From positions 251,450 to 315,449 of the forward strand of contig NZ_JAIPUL010000003.1 of NCBI RefSeq assembly GCF_020180945.1: a stretch of DNA of 64,000 nucleotides, read 5' to 3'. Below are positions 25,514 to 33,853 of the stretch, in pieces. The notes under the pieces were generated by a model. That model was not told the DNA's origin and did no database searches. It worked only from the letters and a program-made list of their open reading frames with translations. Positions within the stretch are counted from its first letter, which is position 1; each line of letters starts with the position of its first letter. Made by a program: the position numbers and the translations under genes. The stretch is from Lacticaseibacillus kribbianus. GTDB taxonomy: Bacteria > Bacillota > Bacilli > Lactobacillales > Lactobacillaceae.

Positions 25514-26011
25514 TCATTTTTCGGCCAAAAACGCGGTGAATTTCTTGCGAATCTCGGCGCGCACCTGCGAGATCCGCTGGTGCGAAAGGTGGAGCTCGCG
25601 CGCGATCGTCGCGTTGCTCGCCCGCTGATACGCCAGCGCGAACACGCGGCGCTGGAGCGGGGTCAGCCGCGGCCACACCGCGGCGATGGTGGCCCGCACC
25701 GCCACGACCGCCGACCGGTCGGGGGTCTGGCGCGCGTCCAGGGCGAGTGCGGACCAGGCCGCGCGCTCCCGCGCCTTCCTGCCGGCGTCCTGTCTGACCC
25801 GCGTCAGCAGGCTGTAGCGCAGCCGCCACGCCAGCAGGTGGCCGAAGTCCGCGGCCTGCGCATCGGTGAAGCGCGCGTGGTTGGCGGCAATGAAGCGCCA
25901 CGCAATCTCCAGCGCCTCACCGTAGTAGCGGTCGAGGGGCCCGAAGCGCTGGGCCGCCCGTCGGATCACCGGATCGTAGCGGCGCAAAAGGGTGTCGATG
26001 TCTCCTGTCAT
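25514..26011 (-). CDS. Sigma-70-like protein (ComX/SigH type)
   Basis: 165 aa. The N-terminal half (DTLLRRYDPVIRRAAQRFG, then EALEIAWRFIAANHARF) resembles sigma region 2. The C-terminal half carries a region 4 HTH, LTPLQRRVFALAYQRASNA then IARELHLSHQRISQVRAEI. Size fits small alternative sigma factors such as lactobacillar SigH/ComX. The start at 26011 is the ATG before TGDIDTLLRR, with AAGAAGG upstream; GTG at 26014 is an alternative. Divergent from a ComK-like gene, which suggests a competence-type regulatory locus. Confidence 0.72.
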   Translation of the reverse strand: MTGDIDTLLRRYDPVIRRAAQRFGPLDRYYGEALEIAWRFIAANHARFTDAQAADFGHLLAWRLRYSLLTRVRQDAGRKARERAAWSALALDARQTPDRSAVVAVRATIAAVWPRLTPLQRRVFALAYQRASNATIARELHLSHQRISQVRAEIRKKFTAFLAEK

Positions 26012-26299
26012 CACAATGCCTTCTTGTGCGCCGGCGCTGCAGCCCCGGCGCGGGTATTCATCGATGATGACGTCAGGGTAACGCCGACGACGCACGGCCC
26101 CAACCCGACCTTTGGCCCACCGAACGCCGGTGTGACGGGGCTTGTGCGATGGGCTGAACCGAGGAGACGAACGAACCGCGGTCCGGCCGGGTTGGGCGTG
26201 GTGCAACGCCGATCAAAAAATCTTCGGTGTGAGCATATAATTCGCCATTTTTGCAACCGCTTGCTAAAATGCGAGTATTAAAGGTTGAGGAGGCAAATA

Positions 26300-26902
26300 A
26301 TGGGAATTACCAAGCGTTATCCTTTGGTTGAGTTGAGGCTGGATGGGGTGCCGGTCGCTCCGCCGGCACTGGCGACGATGGACTGGGACGACGGCGAGAT
26401 TATGGAGGACGTGGCGGTGCTGCTGGAGGTGCACCACGATCCGCAGGGGGTGCGCAGCGTGCTTTTGGTCGCGGGGCACTGGTACCGCAGCGCCCGAACG
26501 CCGGCCGCCCTGATCGACCGTGCTCGCGCCGGGCTGGCCGGCTGCTGGCTGAACGTGGCCAGTTACGGGCGCCAAGCCGAAGCGGAGTGCGGCAGCGCCG
26601 CGCTGCCTTGGACGGTGACGTTCGGGCGCAACTACCTGATGTGCCTGACCCGCAGCCCGCTCGGGGCCCTGTGGCTGGGGATGAACCGGGTGCAGGACGT
26701 GCGGTGCCTGGGCCCGGCCGGTTTCACCTGCCGCGTGCGGCTGGCGGATGGGCCGCACACGCTGGCCCTGGCCGCCACCCCGATGAGCCCCGCCACCTTT
26801 GCCGCCCGGGCGCGGGCGGCAAAGCGCCTGCACGCGCTGTGCGCGGCGGCGTTCACGGAAGGCACCCGCGCCTACACCCGCCGGCCGCTTCATCGGCGGT
26901 AA
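26300..26902 (+). CDS. ComK-like competence transcription factor
   Basis: 200 aa. The central and C-terminal parts match the ComK pattern: LMCLTRSP, then ALWLGMNRVQDVRCLGPAGF, then a short stretch with DGPHTLALAATPMSPATF and ARAAKRL. In ComK the corresponding blocks are the FPT-SP motif, the C-WI motif and the nG-S-sf-Q-RA-L segment. The identification is by pattern and not by alignment. The start at 26300 has GGAGGC upstream. Its partner across the promoter region is a sigma-like gene. In Bacillus ComK activates late competence genes. Confidence 0.6.
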   Translation: MGITKRYPLVELRLDGVPVAPPALATMDWDDGEIMEDVAVLLEVHHDPQGVRSVLLVAGHWYRSARTPAALIDRARAGLAGCWLNVASYGRQAEAECGSAALPWTVTFGRNYLMCLTRSPLGALWLGMNRVQDVRCLGPAGFTCRVRLADGPHTLALAATPMSPATFAARARAAKRLHALCAAAFTEGTRAYTRRPLHRR

Positions 26903-26904
26903 GC

Positions 26905-26947
26905 CAAAAGCAGCTCCCGACGTCGTGGCGTCGGGAGCTGCTTTTGT
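26905..26947 (+). terminator. Intrinsic terminator after the comK-like gene
   Basis: AAAAGCAGCTCCCGACG pairs with its complement 6 bases later and ends in CTTTTG. Confidence 0.9.
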
Positions 26948-27034
26948 GTGCGGGCGTGGCGGGTGCGAACTGTGCGCCGAGATCCGAGCCGACAAGCCGG
27001 TGCCGTGCGCACCGCGAGCGCCGGAGCCGCGCCC

Positions 27035-28135
27035 TCAGGCGAACAGCGCAGTGGCGGTCAGGCGCCCCACGACGCCGTCCGCCGTCAGGTGCCGGGCCTT
27101 TTGGAACGCGACGACGGCGGCCTGGGTGTTGCCGCCGAACACGCCGTCCAGCCCCTTGGGGTCAAGGCCGAAACACGCCAGCGCGGCCTGCACCAGGTGG
27201 ACGAGGTCGCCGGCGCTGCCGCGGCTCAGCGGGGGAAAGGCCGCCGCCGACCGCGGTCCGAACACGCCATCCACGACCAGGTCCGCGCCGTACTTGGCGT
27301 TGAGCGTTCTCTGCACGGCGCGCACCAGCGCCTGGTGGGTCAGCGGGCCGAACTGACCGTCGGGGGCCAGTGAGCTGCCGAAGTGCTGGTTCAGGTAGGT
27401 CTGCAGCGCGAGCACGGCGGCCCGGTTCGCCTGCGCGGCCTGCGGGGTTGCGCTCGCGCTGGGTTGCGGCGCGGCCGGCTGGACGGCCGCGAGCGGCGCC
27501 GCGGGTTTGGCCAAATTAGCCCAGTCCGCCGCGTTGCCGTTGAACACGTCGAAGTCCAGCGCCCCGGACCAGCCGGGCAGGCGGCCACTTGCGGTGTACT
27601 GGAACAGCGTCGCCTTGGGCCACCAGCGCGGCGGCGCGGGCAGCGGTCGCGGGGCGTAGCCGTTGACCACGTTGTAGTTGTTGTACTGCGCCAGCCACAG
27701 GCCAAAGCCCGCGGCGGCCACCTTGGCCCAGTTGCGCGCCTGCTCCTCCGAACGGTTGGTGTAGACCAGGGGCCGCACGCCGGTGAGCGCGACGACGCGC
27801 TGGAGAAAAATCAGTCCGTGGTCCGGTCCGGCCTGGCTGAGCAGCGGCGCGTCCTCGATGTCCAGGGCCAAGAGCGCCTGGCCGAGGTAGGGTCGCACGA
27901 CGCCGACGAAGTAGTCGGCCTCGCGCACCGGGTCGTTGTTGCGCAGGTAATGGTACAGCCCAATCAGACGCTTGGCGGCGCGCGCCTGCGCGAGGTTAGC
28001 GACCATGGCGGGATTCTGGTAGCCGACGCCCTCGGTGGCCTTGACGATGACGAAGCTGGCGGGCGCGCTGCCGGCGTCGAGGTAGCGCCCGTTCACCTGG
28101 TTGTTGCTGGAAATGTCGATGCCGTTCAATGTCAT
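27035..28135 (-). CDS. GH25 lysozyme with two peptidoglycan-binding domains
   Basis: 366 aa. The GH25 domain (residues 1-200) starts LNGIDISSNNQ and has the DIED catalytic region as LLALDIEDAPL. A linker rich in A, P, Q and S follows. Two PG_binding_1-like repeats are at about 240-300 (LQTYLNQHFGSSLAPDGQFG) and 305-366 (DGVFGGNTQAAVVAFQKARH). No signal peptide is present, as in phage endolysins. The start at 28135 has AAAGGAGG nine bases upstream. Divergent from the DUF1659 gene. No other phage genes are nearby. Confidence 0.9.
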   Translation of the reverse strand: MTLNGIDISSNNQVNGRYLDAGSAPASFVIVKATEGVGYQNPAMVANLAQARAAKRLIGLYHYLRNNDPVREADYFVGVVRPYLGQALLALDIEDAPLLSQAGPDHGLIFLQRVVALTGVRPLVYTNRSEEQARNWAKVAAAGFGLWLAQYNNYNVVNGYAPRPLPAPPRWWPKATLFQYTASGRLPGWSGALDFDVFNGNAADWANLAKPAAPLAAVQPAAPQPSASATPQAAQANRAAVLALQTYLNQHFGSSLAPDGQFGPLTHQALVRAVQRTLNAKYGADLVVDGVFGPRSAAAFPPLSRGSAGDLVHLVQAALACFGLDPKGLDGVFGGNTQAAVVAFQKARHLTADGVVGRLTATALFA

Positions 28136-28279
28136 GTTGATCATCCTCCTTTGTGGCCTAAACAAGTTTTGCGGCAAAAATTGCTAGCCCCCCCTAGCGC
28201 TTTTTCCCGTCCAACTTGTTTAAGGGGTGTCGGCACGAGCGAACAAGGCTCAATTCTGGCCGACGGGGAGGTGAACGCG

Positions 28280-28507
28280 ATGCAAGTACTCGAATCACTT
28301 CGCCTGGTGTACAGCTACGCCAGCGACGACGATGCAACCGACGTGATCACGCGGTCCTTCAGCGCCTTAGCGCTCGATGCCAAGGACGATGAAATCAATG
28401 CCGTCGGCGCGGCACTGACCGGCCTGACGCCCGGTCGCCACCTGTCCCACATTCAGCTGACCAAGGTCTACGAGGTCGCCGACGACCAGCCGCAGACCAA
28501 CGCGTAG
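28280..28507 (+). CDS. DUF1659-like small protein
   Basis: 75 aa preceded by GGGGAGGTGAACGCG. The sequence LVYSYASDDDATDVITRSFS followed by AVGAALTGLTP and the end KVYEV fits the DUF1659 family, which in Firmicutes is usually encoded directly before a DUF2922 protein. Here the DUF2922 gene lies 680 bases downstream with a repeat array in between. Function unknown. Confidence 0.75.
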   Translation: MQVLESLRLVYSYASDDDATDVITRSFSALALDAKDDEINAVGAALTGLTPGRHLSHIQLTKVYEVADDQPQTNA

Positions 28508-28516
28508 TGGCGGGGA

Positions 28517-29170
28517 ACGACGACACGGGTAGCCCGACCCGCTAAGCCCGGCTTGGGTCGCCCTCTAAACGGGCTCCCCGGCGCAACGGCAATTCGTCTA
28601 GCTAGGGCTGGCACTCGGGCCCAAGTGCGGCTCAAGCACCAGATCTACGCTGGCCGATTGCCTAAGTTCGCGCCGCTCCGCCCTCTAAACGGGCTCCGCA
28701 CGGCAACGCGGGCGCGGTCTGCTACGCACGAGCACTCGAAGCCAAGTGCGCTTCTAGCGCTCGCGCTAGGCAGCCCGACCCGCTAAGTTCGCCGTGCTCC
28801 GCCCTCTAAACGGGCTCCCCAAGCCGACGCGGGTGCGGTCTGCTACGCACGAGCACTCGAAGCCAAGTGCGCTTCAAGCACTCGCGCTAGGCAGCCCGAC
28901 CCACTAAGCCCGCCGTGCTCCGCCCTCTAAACGGGCTCCCCGGCGCACCGCGGGCGCGGCTAGCTACGCCCAACCGCTCGGGCCCAAGTGCGGCCCAAGC
29001 GGTTAGGCTAGGCTACCCGACCCGCTAAGTTCGCGCCGCTCCGCCCTCTAAACGGGCTCCGCACGGCAACGCGGGCGCGGCCTGCTACGCACGAGCACTC
29101 GAAGCCAAGTGCGCTTCTAGCGCTCGCGCTAGGCAGCCCGACCCGCTAAGCCCGCCGTGCTCCGCCCTCT
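28517..29170 (+). repeat. Family A tandem array, five full units and a 5' remnant
   Basis: Units of about 120 bp start near 28568, 28688, 28808, 28929 and 29049, each beginning AAACGGGCTCC and ending GCTCCGCCCTCT. A remnant at 28517-28565 has only the 3' part. Apical stems differ: ACGAGCACTCGAAG / CTTCAAGCACTCGCG in units 2, 3 and 5, but CCAACCGCTCGGG / CCCAAGCGGTTAGG in unit 4. Units 2 and 5 are nearly identical. The array fills the gap between two genes that are normally adjacent, ending just before the DUF2922 ribosome site. Confidence 0.92.
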
Positions 29171-29189
29171 TCGAAAGGAGGTGAACCTA

Positions 29190-29417
29190 ATGAATGATTC
29201 CGTTCAACTGCGCTTGATTTTTGCCACCAGCGATGGGGCGCGTCGCACGCTGTCCTTGAGCAACATCTCGGCCAAGCCAAGCGCCGAGACGGCCGAGGCG
29301 CTGATGACCACGATTGCCAACACCAACATGTTCGTCTCCAAGGGCGTCGTGCTGTACGCGCGGCCGCTCGAGGCGTGGTACGTCGCGACAACCGTCGAGC
29401 AGATCTACCAGGCCTAG
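29190..29417 (+). CDS. DUF2922-like small protein
   Basis: 75 aa with GAAAGGAGGTGAAC upstream. MNDSVQLRLIFATSDGARRT, the central KPSAETAEALMTTIANTN and the final YVATTVEQIYQA match DUF2922, a small family of unknown function paired with DUF1659. The ribosome site is directly downstream of the last family A unit, so the array forms most of its upstream untranslated region. Confidence 0.8.
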   Translation: MNDSVQLRLIFATSDGARRTLSLSNISAKPSAETAEALMTTIANTNMFVSKGVVLYARPLEAWYVATTVEQIYQA

Positions 29418-29465
29418 GCCATCCGGGGGTGCGCCCCCGGTACATAGACGAGAGGGGGGAGAACG

Positions 29466-30056
29466 ATGCGCTTAGTGCTTTTGATGCTGGCCTTCGTCAG
29501 CGTGAACCTGGAGTACCTATTTCTACTCCTGTACCTGCTGCAAAAATACACCCCGCTTCAGGTCGTCGCGGGTTACCTCGCCGCGGATGGCGTGCTGATG
29601 GGGCTGAGCTACGCGCTCGGGCTGGGCCTTCAGCTGATCGTGCCCGACTGGGTGACCGGCGGGGTCGGGCTGGTGCCTTTGGCCTTCGCGCTGAGCGCCA
29701 AGGCGCCGACGGATCCCGCGCAGTCGCCGCCGGCCGCCGCGGTGACGGTGTGGGTGACGGTGCTGACCGTGACGACGCGCTGCCAGCTCGCGCTGTACCT
29801 GCCGATTCTCACCGGAACCGGTGGCTGGGAGGCGCTGGCGGCGTTCGGCCTGATCGCCGGGCTGACCGTCGCCGTGGTGCTGGCCGCAAGCACGGTGGCG
29901 CGGCACCCGGCGTGGGCCGACGAGATCGGCAGGCGCAGCCAGGCGCCGACCAAGGCCTGCTACGTGCTGGTCGGCGCGTACGTGATGTGGGATTCCGACC
30001 TGCTGCAGCACCTGGAGACGGCGGTGGAGGCGGCGCTGACGGCGCTTGGAAGATGA
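29466..30056 (+). CDS. CadD-like membrane protein (putative cadmium/cation resistance transporter)
   Basis: 196 aa, about five membrane segments, preceded by GAGAGGGGGGAG. The pattern resembles the CadD family: an N-terminal helix with NLEYLFLLLYLL in place of the usual ND/ID motif, then VVAGYLAADGVLMGLSYALG, then DWVTGGVGLVPLAFAL, and later TVTTRCQLALYLPIL around the family's conserved Cys. Similarity is by pattern only; it might be another LysE/CadD superfamily member. Lies 48 bases after the DUF2922 gene. Confidence 0.5.
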   Translation: MRLVLLMLAFVSVNLEYLFLLLYLLQKYTPLQVVAGYLAADGVLMGLSYALGLGLQLIVPDWVTGGVGLVPLAFALSAKAPTDPAQSPPAAAVTVWVTVLTVTTRCQLALYLPILTGTGGWEALAAFGLIAGLTVAVVLAASTVARHPAWADEIGRRSQAPTKACYVLVGAYVMWDSDLLQHLETAVEAALTALGR

Positions 30057-30221
30057 GCACGAATATTGAATTATCCAACACAATGAATAACAAAAAATGT
30101 GCTTTCAATAATGGACTGAATTCTTTTTAGATGACGCCATTCGTGGTATTATTAGCGCAAGCCTGTATCTTAAAAAAACGGGTGAGCGCTTATTCTATAA
30201 CATTCTCGGAGGAGAGAAATT

Positions 30222-30584
30222 ATGAAGAACAAGAATCTGATTATGGCCGACGGGATCTTCGGCCTGATTGCCGGGATTCTGCTGCTGATCGGGCCGTTCC
30301 TGATCACCGGCGCGGCCCTCAGCGACGTGACCGGCGGCTCCGGCAACACCAGCGGCACGGCCGGCCTGCTCCTGCTGCTGCGGCTTGGCGCATTGGCACT
30401 GGGCATCCTGACTCTGATCTACTACAAGGGCACGAACCTCGTCAAGCCAGCGGCACCGGTCCTGCTGATTGTCGGCGGCGGCGTGGCCCTCATCCCGTTC
30501 CTCGGCTGGGCGGGCGGCATCGTGGTCATCGTGGGTGGCGGCATCGCCTTCGCCAACCTGAAGAACTTCCAGCCCAAGCAGTAA
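30222..30584 (+). CDS. Small membrane protein, unknown
   Basis: 120 aa with GGAGGAGAG upstream. Three to four hydrophobic segments: GIFGLIAGILLLIGPFLITG, LLLLLRLGALALGILTLIY, and GGGVALIPFLGWAGGIVVIV plus GGGIAFANL. I do not recognise the family. An AT-rich stretch (30057-30221) upstream probably holds its promoter. Confidence 0.65.
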   Translation: MKNKNLIMADGIFGLIAGILLLIGPFLITGAALSDVTGGSGNTSGTAGLLLLLRLGALALGILTLIYYKGTNLVKPAAPVLLIVGGGVALIPFLGWAGGIVVIVGGGIAFANLKNFQPKQ

Positions 30585-30752
30585 CGACAAGCGCCTTGGC
30601 GCGAGGGACAAGGCGAGACGTAGGCGCGGCACGGTCGCGTCACGGCTGGCGGCGTATGCCGGAAGCCGAATTTTTGGGTGGTGCCTAGACACCATTTGCC
30701 CTCAGTCGCGATGCCGTGTGGTAACATGGAGTCAAGACGGGGAGGGGATGCA

Positions 30753-31310
30753 ATGGCAACGACGGCAGCGGCGCGCGATGCCGCACAGGAGCGGCTGATC
30801 GCGGCGACGGATGAGTTGATGCAGCACAAGGGGCTGGGCAACTTCAATGTGAACGAGATCTGCGTGCTGGCGCGCGTGGACTACGCGACCATGCGCAACA
30901 CGTTTCGCAAGGACGAGCTGATCGACCTGGCGGGGATGCGGGCGTTCGCGCGGTTCTACCGCCAAGCGACCGCGGAGGCGACGGCGGCCGGGCTGAGCTT
31001 GGCGGAGCGCATCACGCGCTTCGCCGCGTGCGCGCGGAAGTTTCGCGCCGGAATCCCGGGCAAGGGGTTCCAGCAGCTCTTCTTGCGCCTTCAGCAGTCG
31101 CCGACCCACGCCGCGCAGCTGGAGAAGTGGAACGACGACGTCTGGGCCGCCATCATCGCGTTGGGCCGTGCCGATGGCTCGGTCGCCGCGACCGGCGACG
31201 AGGCGACGATTCGCCGCTTCCTGATGATCCTGGTGGACGCGCTGATCGACCCGCGCCCGGGCGACGACCCGGCGGCCCTGACCGCGCTGTTCGTCAACGG
31301 CGTGCGGTGA
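30753..31310 (+). CDS. TetR/AcrR family transcriptional regulator
   Basis: 185 aa. The N-terminal HTH begins RLIAATDELMQHKGLGNFNV and continues NEICVLARVDYATMRNTFR, with the recognition helix around YATMRNTFRKDE. The C-terminal ligand domain is helical and unassigned. The start at 30753 is set by GGGGAGG. It stands alone; its target is not evident. Confidence 0.82.
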   Translation: MATTAAARDAAQERLIAATDELMQHKGLGNFNVNEICVLARVDYATMRNTFRKDELIDLAGMRAFARFYRQATAEATAAGLSLAERITRFAACARKFRAGIPGKGFQQLFLRLQQSPTHAAQLEKWNDDVWAAIIALGRADGSVAATGDEATIRRFLMILVDALIDPRPGDDPAALTALFVNGVR

Positions 31311-31342
31311 GTTCCTACTATATAGAAATGTTTGGCTGGTGA

Positions 31343-31373
31343 GGCCCCGTGCGGCGAACGCACGGGGCTTTTT
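31343..31373 (+). terminator. Intrinsic terminator after the TetR gene
   Basis: GCCCCGTGC / GCACGGGGC with a 7-base loop, followed by TTTTT. Confidence 0.9.
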
Positions 31374-31863
31374 GCGCGCCGGCGGCCGTGGACGGGACCG
31401 GGTCGTCGGACATGTCGCCCGGCACGTGAATAGCTGCCGGACATGTTGCCGGGCAAGCACCTCGGCCAGTCGCCGACCGCTTCGCCGGGGCAAGCCGCCG
31501 CGCCTTCGCAAACTGGCGCCGAGCAAGTCAGCGAACCCGCCACCGGGTCGTTCAGGACACCACAGGACCCGTCGCCAGGCGGGCTGCCTCGGAGTGGTCC
31601 ACTCGCACCGGTTGGGTCGGCCGCGCGGCGGGGAGGACGGGCCGCAAGCACCCGCGGAAGCCGTTAACCCGCGATACTATGCGGTTTTGACGACGACAGT
31701 CGGAAAAATCCGCGAAAAGTTTGTGACATTTTGGACAGACTTTGTGAACCTGCCGAGGAGGCGACAAACCCCGTTGTGGCGCGGTTTTGCGGCCGTTAAC
31801 CGCGAAAGTTTCGTGTTACAGTTAACACGCTTCATGACAACGGCGGCGAATCGTTAACTTGGA
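31374..31863. other. Gene-free stretch upstream of the NlpC/P60 gene
   Basis: No supported gene. The first 300 bases are GC-rich and contain two related segments CGGACATGT-CGCCCGG and CCGGACATGT-TGCCGGG at about 31408 and 31438. From about 31690 the sequence becomes AT-richer and contains GTGTTA-CAGT-TAACAC. A frame of 172 codons here has no ribosome site or domain and is not called. Confidence 0.5.
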
Positions 31864-31896
31864 TGTAACAGCGCTGTAACTTTGGTCTGCTATATT
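31864..31896 (+). promoter_or_regulatory. WalR-type box and promoter of the NlpC/P60 gene
   Basis: TGTAAC-N5-TGTAAC (31864-31880) is an exact match to the direct-repeat pattern bound by WalR/YycF. It overlaps the -35 region of a promoter with -10 TATATT (31891-31896). WalKR controls cell-wall hydrolases in Firmicutes, in keeping with the gene downstream. Confidence 0.65.
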
Positions 31897-31926
31897 CTTA
31901 ACCAGTGAAGTAAGGGAGTGTATTTT

Positions 31927-33255
31927 ATGAAATTCGCAAAATCAATCACAGTGGCTGCCATCATGACCATCCTGGCAGCAGGCACCTTCAGCACCGGCAA
32001 CACCGTTTCCGCCGACGATGTCACCTCGGCGAAGTCCGCGCTGAGCAGCAAGAAGAGCGAAGCCACGACCTTGCTTAAGGAACTGCAGACGGCCCAAGAG
32101 AAGGTCGCCAAGATCGATAACAAGGTCTCCGACAAGACGCTGGCCATTATCGACACCAAGAAGAATATCAGCACCACTGAAGACACCATCCAGAGCTACG
32201 CGGCTAAGATCGCCAAGGAGAACCAAGAGATCAAGAGTCGCAAGGCCGTTTTGAAAAAGCAGCTGGTCTCCCTTCAAAAGAAGGCCGGCAACTCCATCAC
32301 CGGTAACGTCTACGTCGACTTCGTCCTGAACGCGCGCGACCTGTCCGATCTCGTGTCCCGCGGCGTCACCGTCAACAAGCTGAACTCCGCCAGCAAGGAT
32401 GCGCTGGACGCCGTCAACGAGGCCAAGGCCAAGGTGAAGACGCTCAAGGCTTCGCAGGAGAGCAAAAAGGCCGACCTCGTCGCAACCAAGGACAAGCTGG
32501 TTGCCGACAAGCAGGAACTGACCGAGCTGCAGAAGCAGGCCAAAAAGGACTCCGCAGCCCTGGCCAAGAAGCTCGCCGACAACAAGGATGAAATCGCCGT
32601 CCTCGAAAAGAAGCTGACCACCGCCACCGCCCAGGCCGCCGCACTGAAGGCCGCCGCCGAGCAGGCTAAGGCCACCGCAGCCGCTCAGGCCGCCCAGGCT
32701 GACGCCATCGCCAAGGCCACCAGCGCCGCCGCCACCGTCAAGAAGACCACGACGCCGGCCGCACCGGCTGCCTCGAGCACCAGCTCCAGCACCACGCACC
32801 ACACCAGCAACAGCAACTCGAACAGCAACTCCAACAGTTCTAACGGCAGCAGCTCCAACGGCAGCAGCTCCAGCAACGCCGGCTCCAGCATCAGCGCCGG
32901 CAGCTTCTCCAGCATGATCGCCGCCGCCAAGTCCCAGCAGGGCAAGCCTTACGTCTGGGCCGCCGCCAACCCGTCCGTCGGCTTCGACTGCTCCGGGCTT
33001 GTGATGTGGTCCGCCGCCCAGGTCGGCATCTCCCTGCCGCACCAGGCTTCCCAGCAGGCCCACTACGGCTCCGAAGTTTCCCTGAGCAGCCTGTCCGCCG
33101 GTGACCTCCTCTTCTGGGGTGGCCGCAACAGCGCCTACCACGTCGCCATCTACATCGGCGGCGGCCAGTACATCCACGCGCCTCAGGAAGGCGATGTGGT
33201 CAAGATCGCGACGATCAGCGCCGGCTTCATGCCAAGCTTCGCGCGTCGCCTGTAA
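31927..33255 (+). CDS. Secreted NlpC/P60 peptidoglycan hydrolase with coiled-coil domain
   Basis: 442 aa. A signal peptide (1-29) ends NTVSADD. Residues about 30-260 form a long coiled coil rich in K, A and L, as in CwlO/PcsB/p75-like proteins. A Ser/Asn/Thr-rich linker follows (about 285-335). The C-terminal NlpC/P60 domain has the catalytic Cys in VGFDCSGLVMWS and His in YHVAIYIGG, with a second His in YIHAPQ. Probably a D,L-endopeptidase cleaving wall peptides. The start at 31927 follows AAGGGAG. Likely WalKR controlled. Codon bias suggests high expression. Confidence 0.93.
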   Translation: MKFAKSITVAAIMTILAAGTFSTGNTVSADDVTSAKSALSSKKSEATTLLKELQTAQEKVAKIDNKVSDKTLAIIDTKKNISTTEDTIQSYAAKIAKENQEIKSRKAVLKKQLVSLQKKAGNSITGNVYVDFVLNARDLSDLVSRGVTVNKLNSASKDALDAVNEAKAKVKTLKASQESKKADLVATKDKLVADKQELTELQKQAKKDSAALAKKLADNKDEIAVLEKKLTTATAQAAALKAAAEQAKATAAAQAAQADAIAKATSAAATVKKTTTPAAPAASSTSSSTTHHTSNSNSNSNSNSSNGSSSNGSSSSNAGSSISAGSFSSMIAAAKSQQGKPYVWAAANPSVGFDCSGLVMWSAAQVGISLPHQASQQAHYGSEVSLSSLSAGDLLFWGGRNSAYHVAIYIGGGQYIHAPQEGDVVKIATISAGFMPSFARRL

Positions 33256-33305
33256 TTCAATAGTTAACACCGCGACCGGTTTTGCCAACAGGCAGGGCCG
33301 GTTTT

Positions 33306-33853
33306 CGTGTATCAGGCGGGCAAGCCGCGGGCCGGCGACGACAGGCGTCGGGTTCGCCGCGCGCGGCGCGTGATTCGGGGTGGAAGCCGCGTCACAGGGG
33401 CGATTGCGGCTTTTGACAAATTGGTATAGATGAGCGAACTTCGATTAAGTCTTGACTCGTTTCGCGAATATAGCGCTTTATATTTTGATAAATCACATTA
33501 GATATCGGCGATGATCGGTAGGCACAACCGCCTATGGACGGGACCTCACGCGATTGCCTGCGAAAAGCGGACACGTGTTGCGCCTTGGTGTACGAACGCT
33601 GGATGTAACAAATCACCCAAAAATATCAGTATTAATATTCCGAAAAAGATGTACAATTGGGCTAATATTTTGTAGGATGGACTGGCATAGTTAATTGGTT
33701 TACTAACTATAACTCAGAGGTTCACCTCTGGGCCGACATTCTTGCGTGTATCGTGACGCGACATTAATTTTCGGGGCAACGTATAGGTTTTGATCCGGCG
33801 GGCAATCAACCGGGGAACACCTTGCATCAACAATGACTGGGGGGTTATTGGCG
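33306..33853 (+). promoter_or_regulatory. AT-rich upstream region of the pilus operon
   Basis: No gene is supported in this stretch of about 540 bases. It is AT-richer than the flanking chromosome. It contains a possible -10 TACAAT near 33651, the dyad TAGTTA...TAACTA near 33690, and a small hairpin CAGAGGT-TC-ACCTCTG near 33715-33730. The promoter of the pilus operon and a long leader probably lie here. Confidence 0.45.

Noticed and set aside
27035-28507. Prophage remnant around the GH25 lysozyme
   Set aside because: The lysozyme lacks a signal peptide as in phage endolysins, but no holin, capsid, tail or integrase gene is nearby and DUF1659/DUF2922 genes are chromosomal in many Firmicutes.
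28517-29170. CRISPR array
   Set aside because: The repeats are about 120 bp, contiguous, structured and without unique spacers; no cas gene is near.
29418-29458. Terminator after the DUF2922 gene
   Set aside because: CCGGGGGTGCGCCCCCGG forms a hairpin, but no T run follows and the next gene starts within 10 bases, so it may equally be a leader hairpin.
31339-31857. 172-codon frame between the TetR and NlpC/P60 genes
   Set aside because: It starts inside a terminator, lacks a ribosome site, shows no domain and crosses a composition shift.
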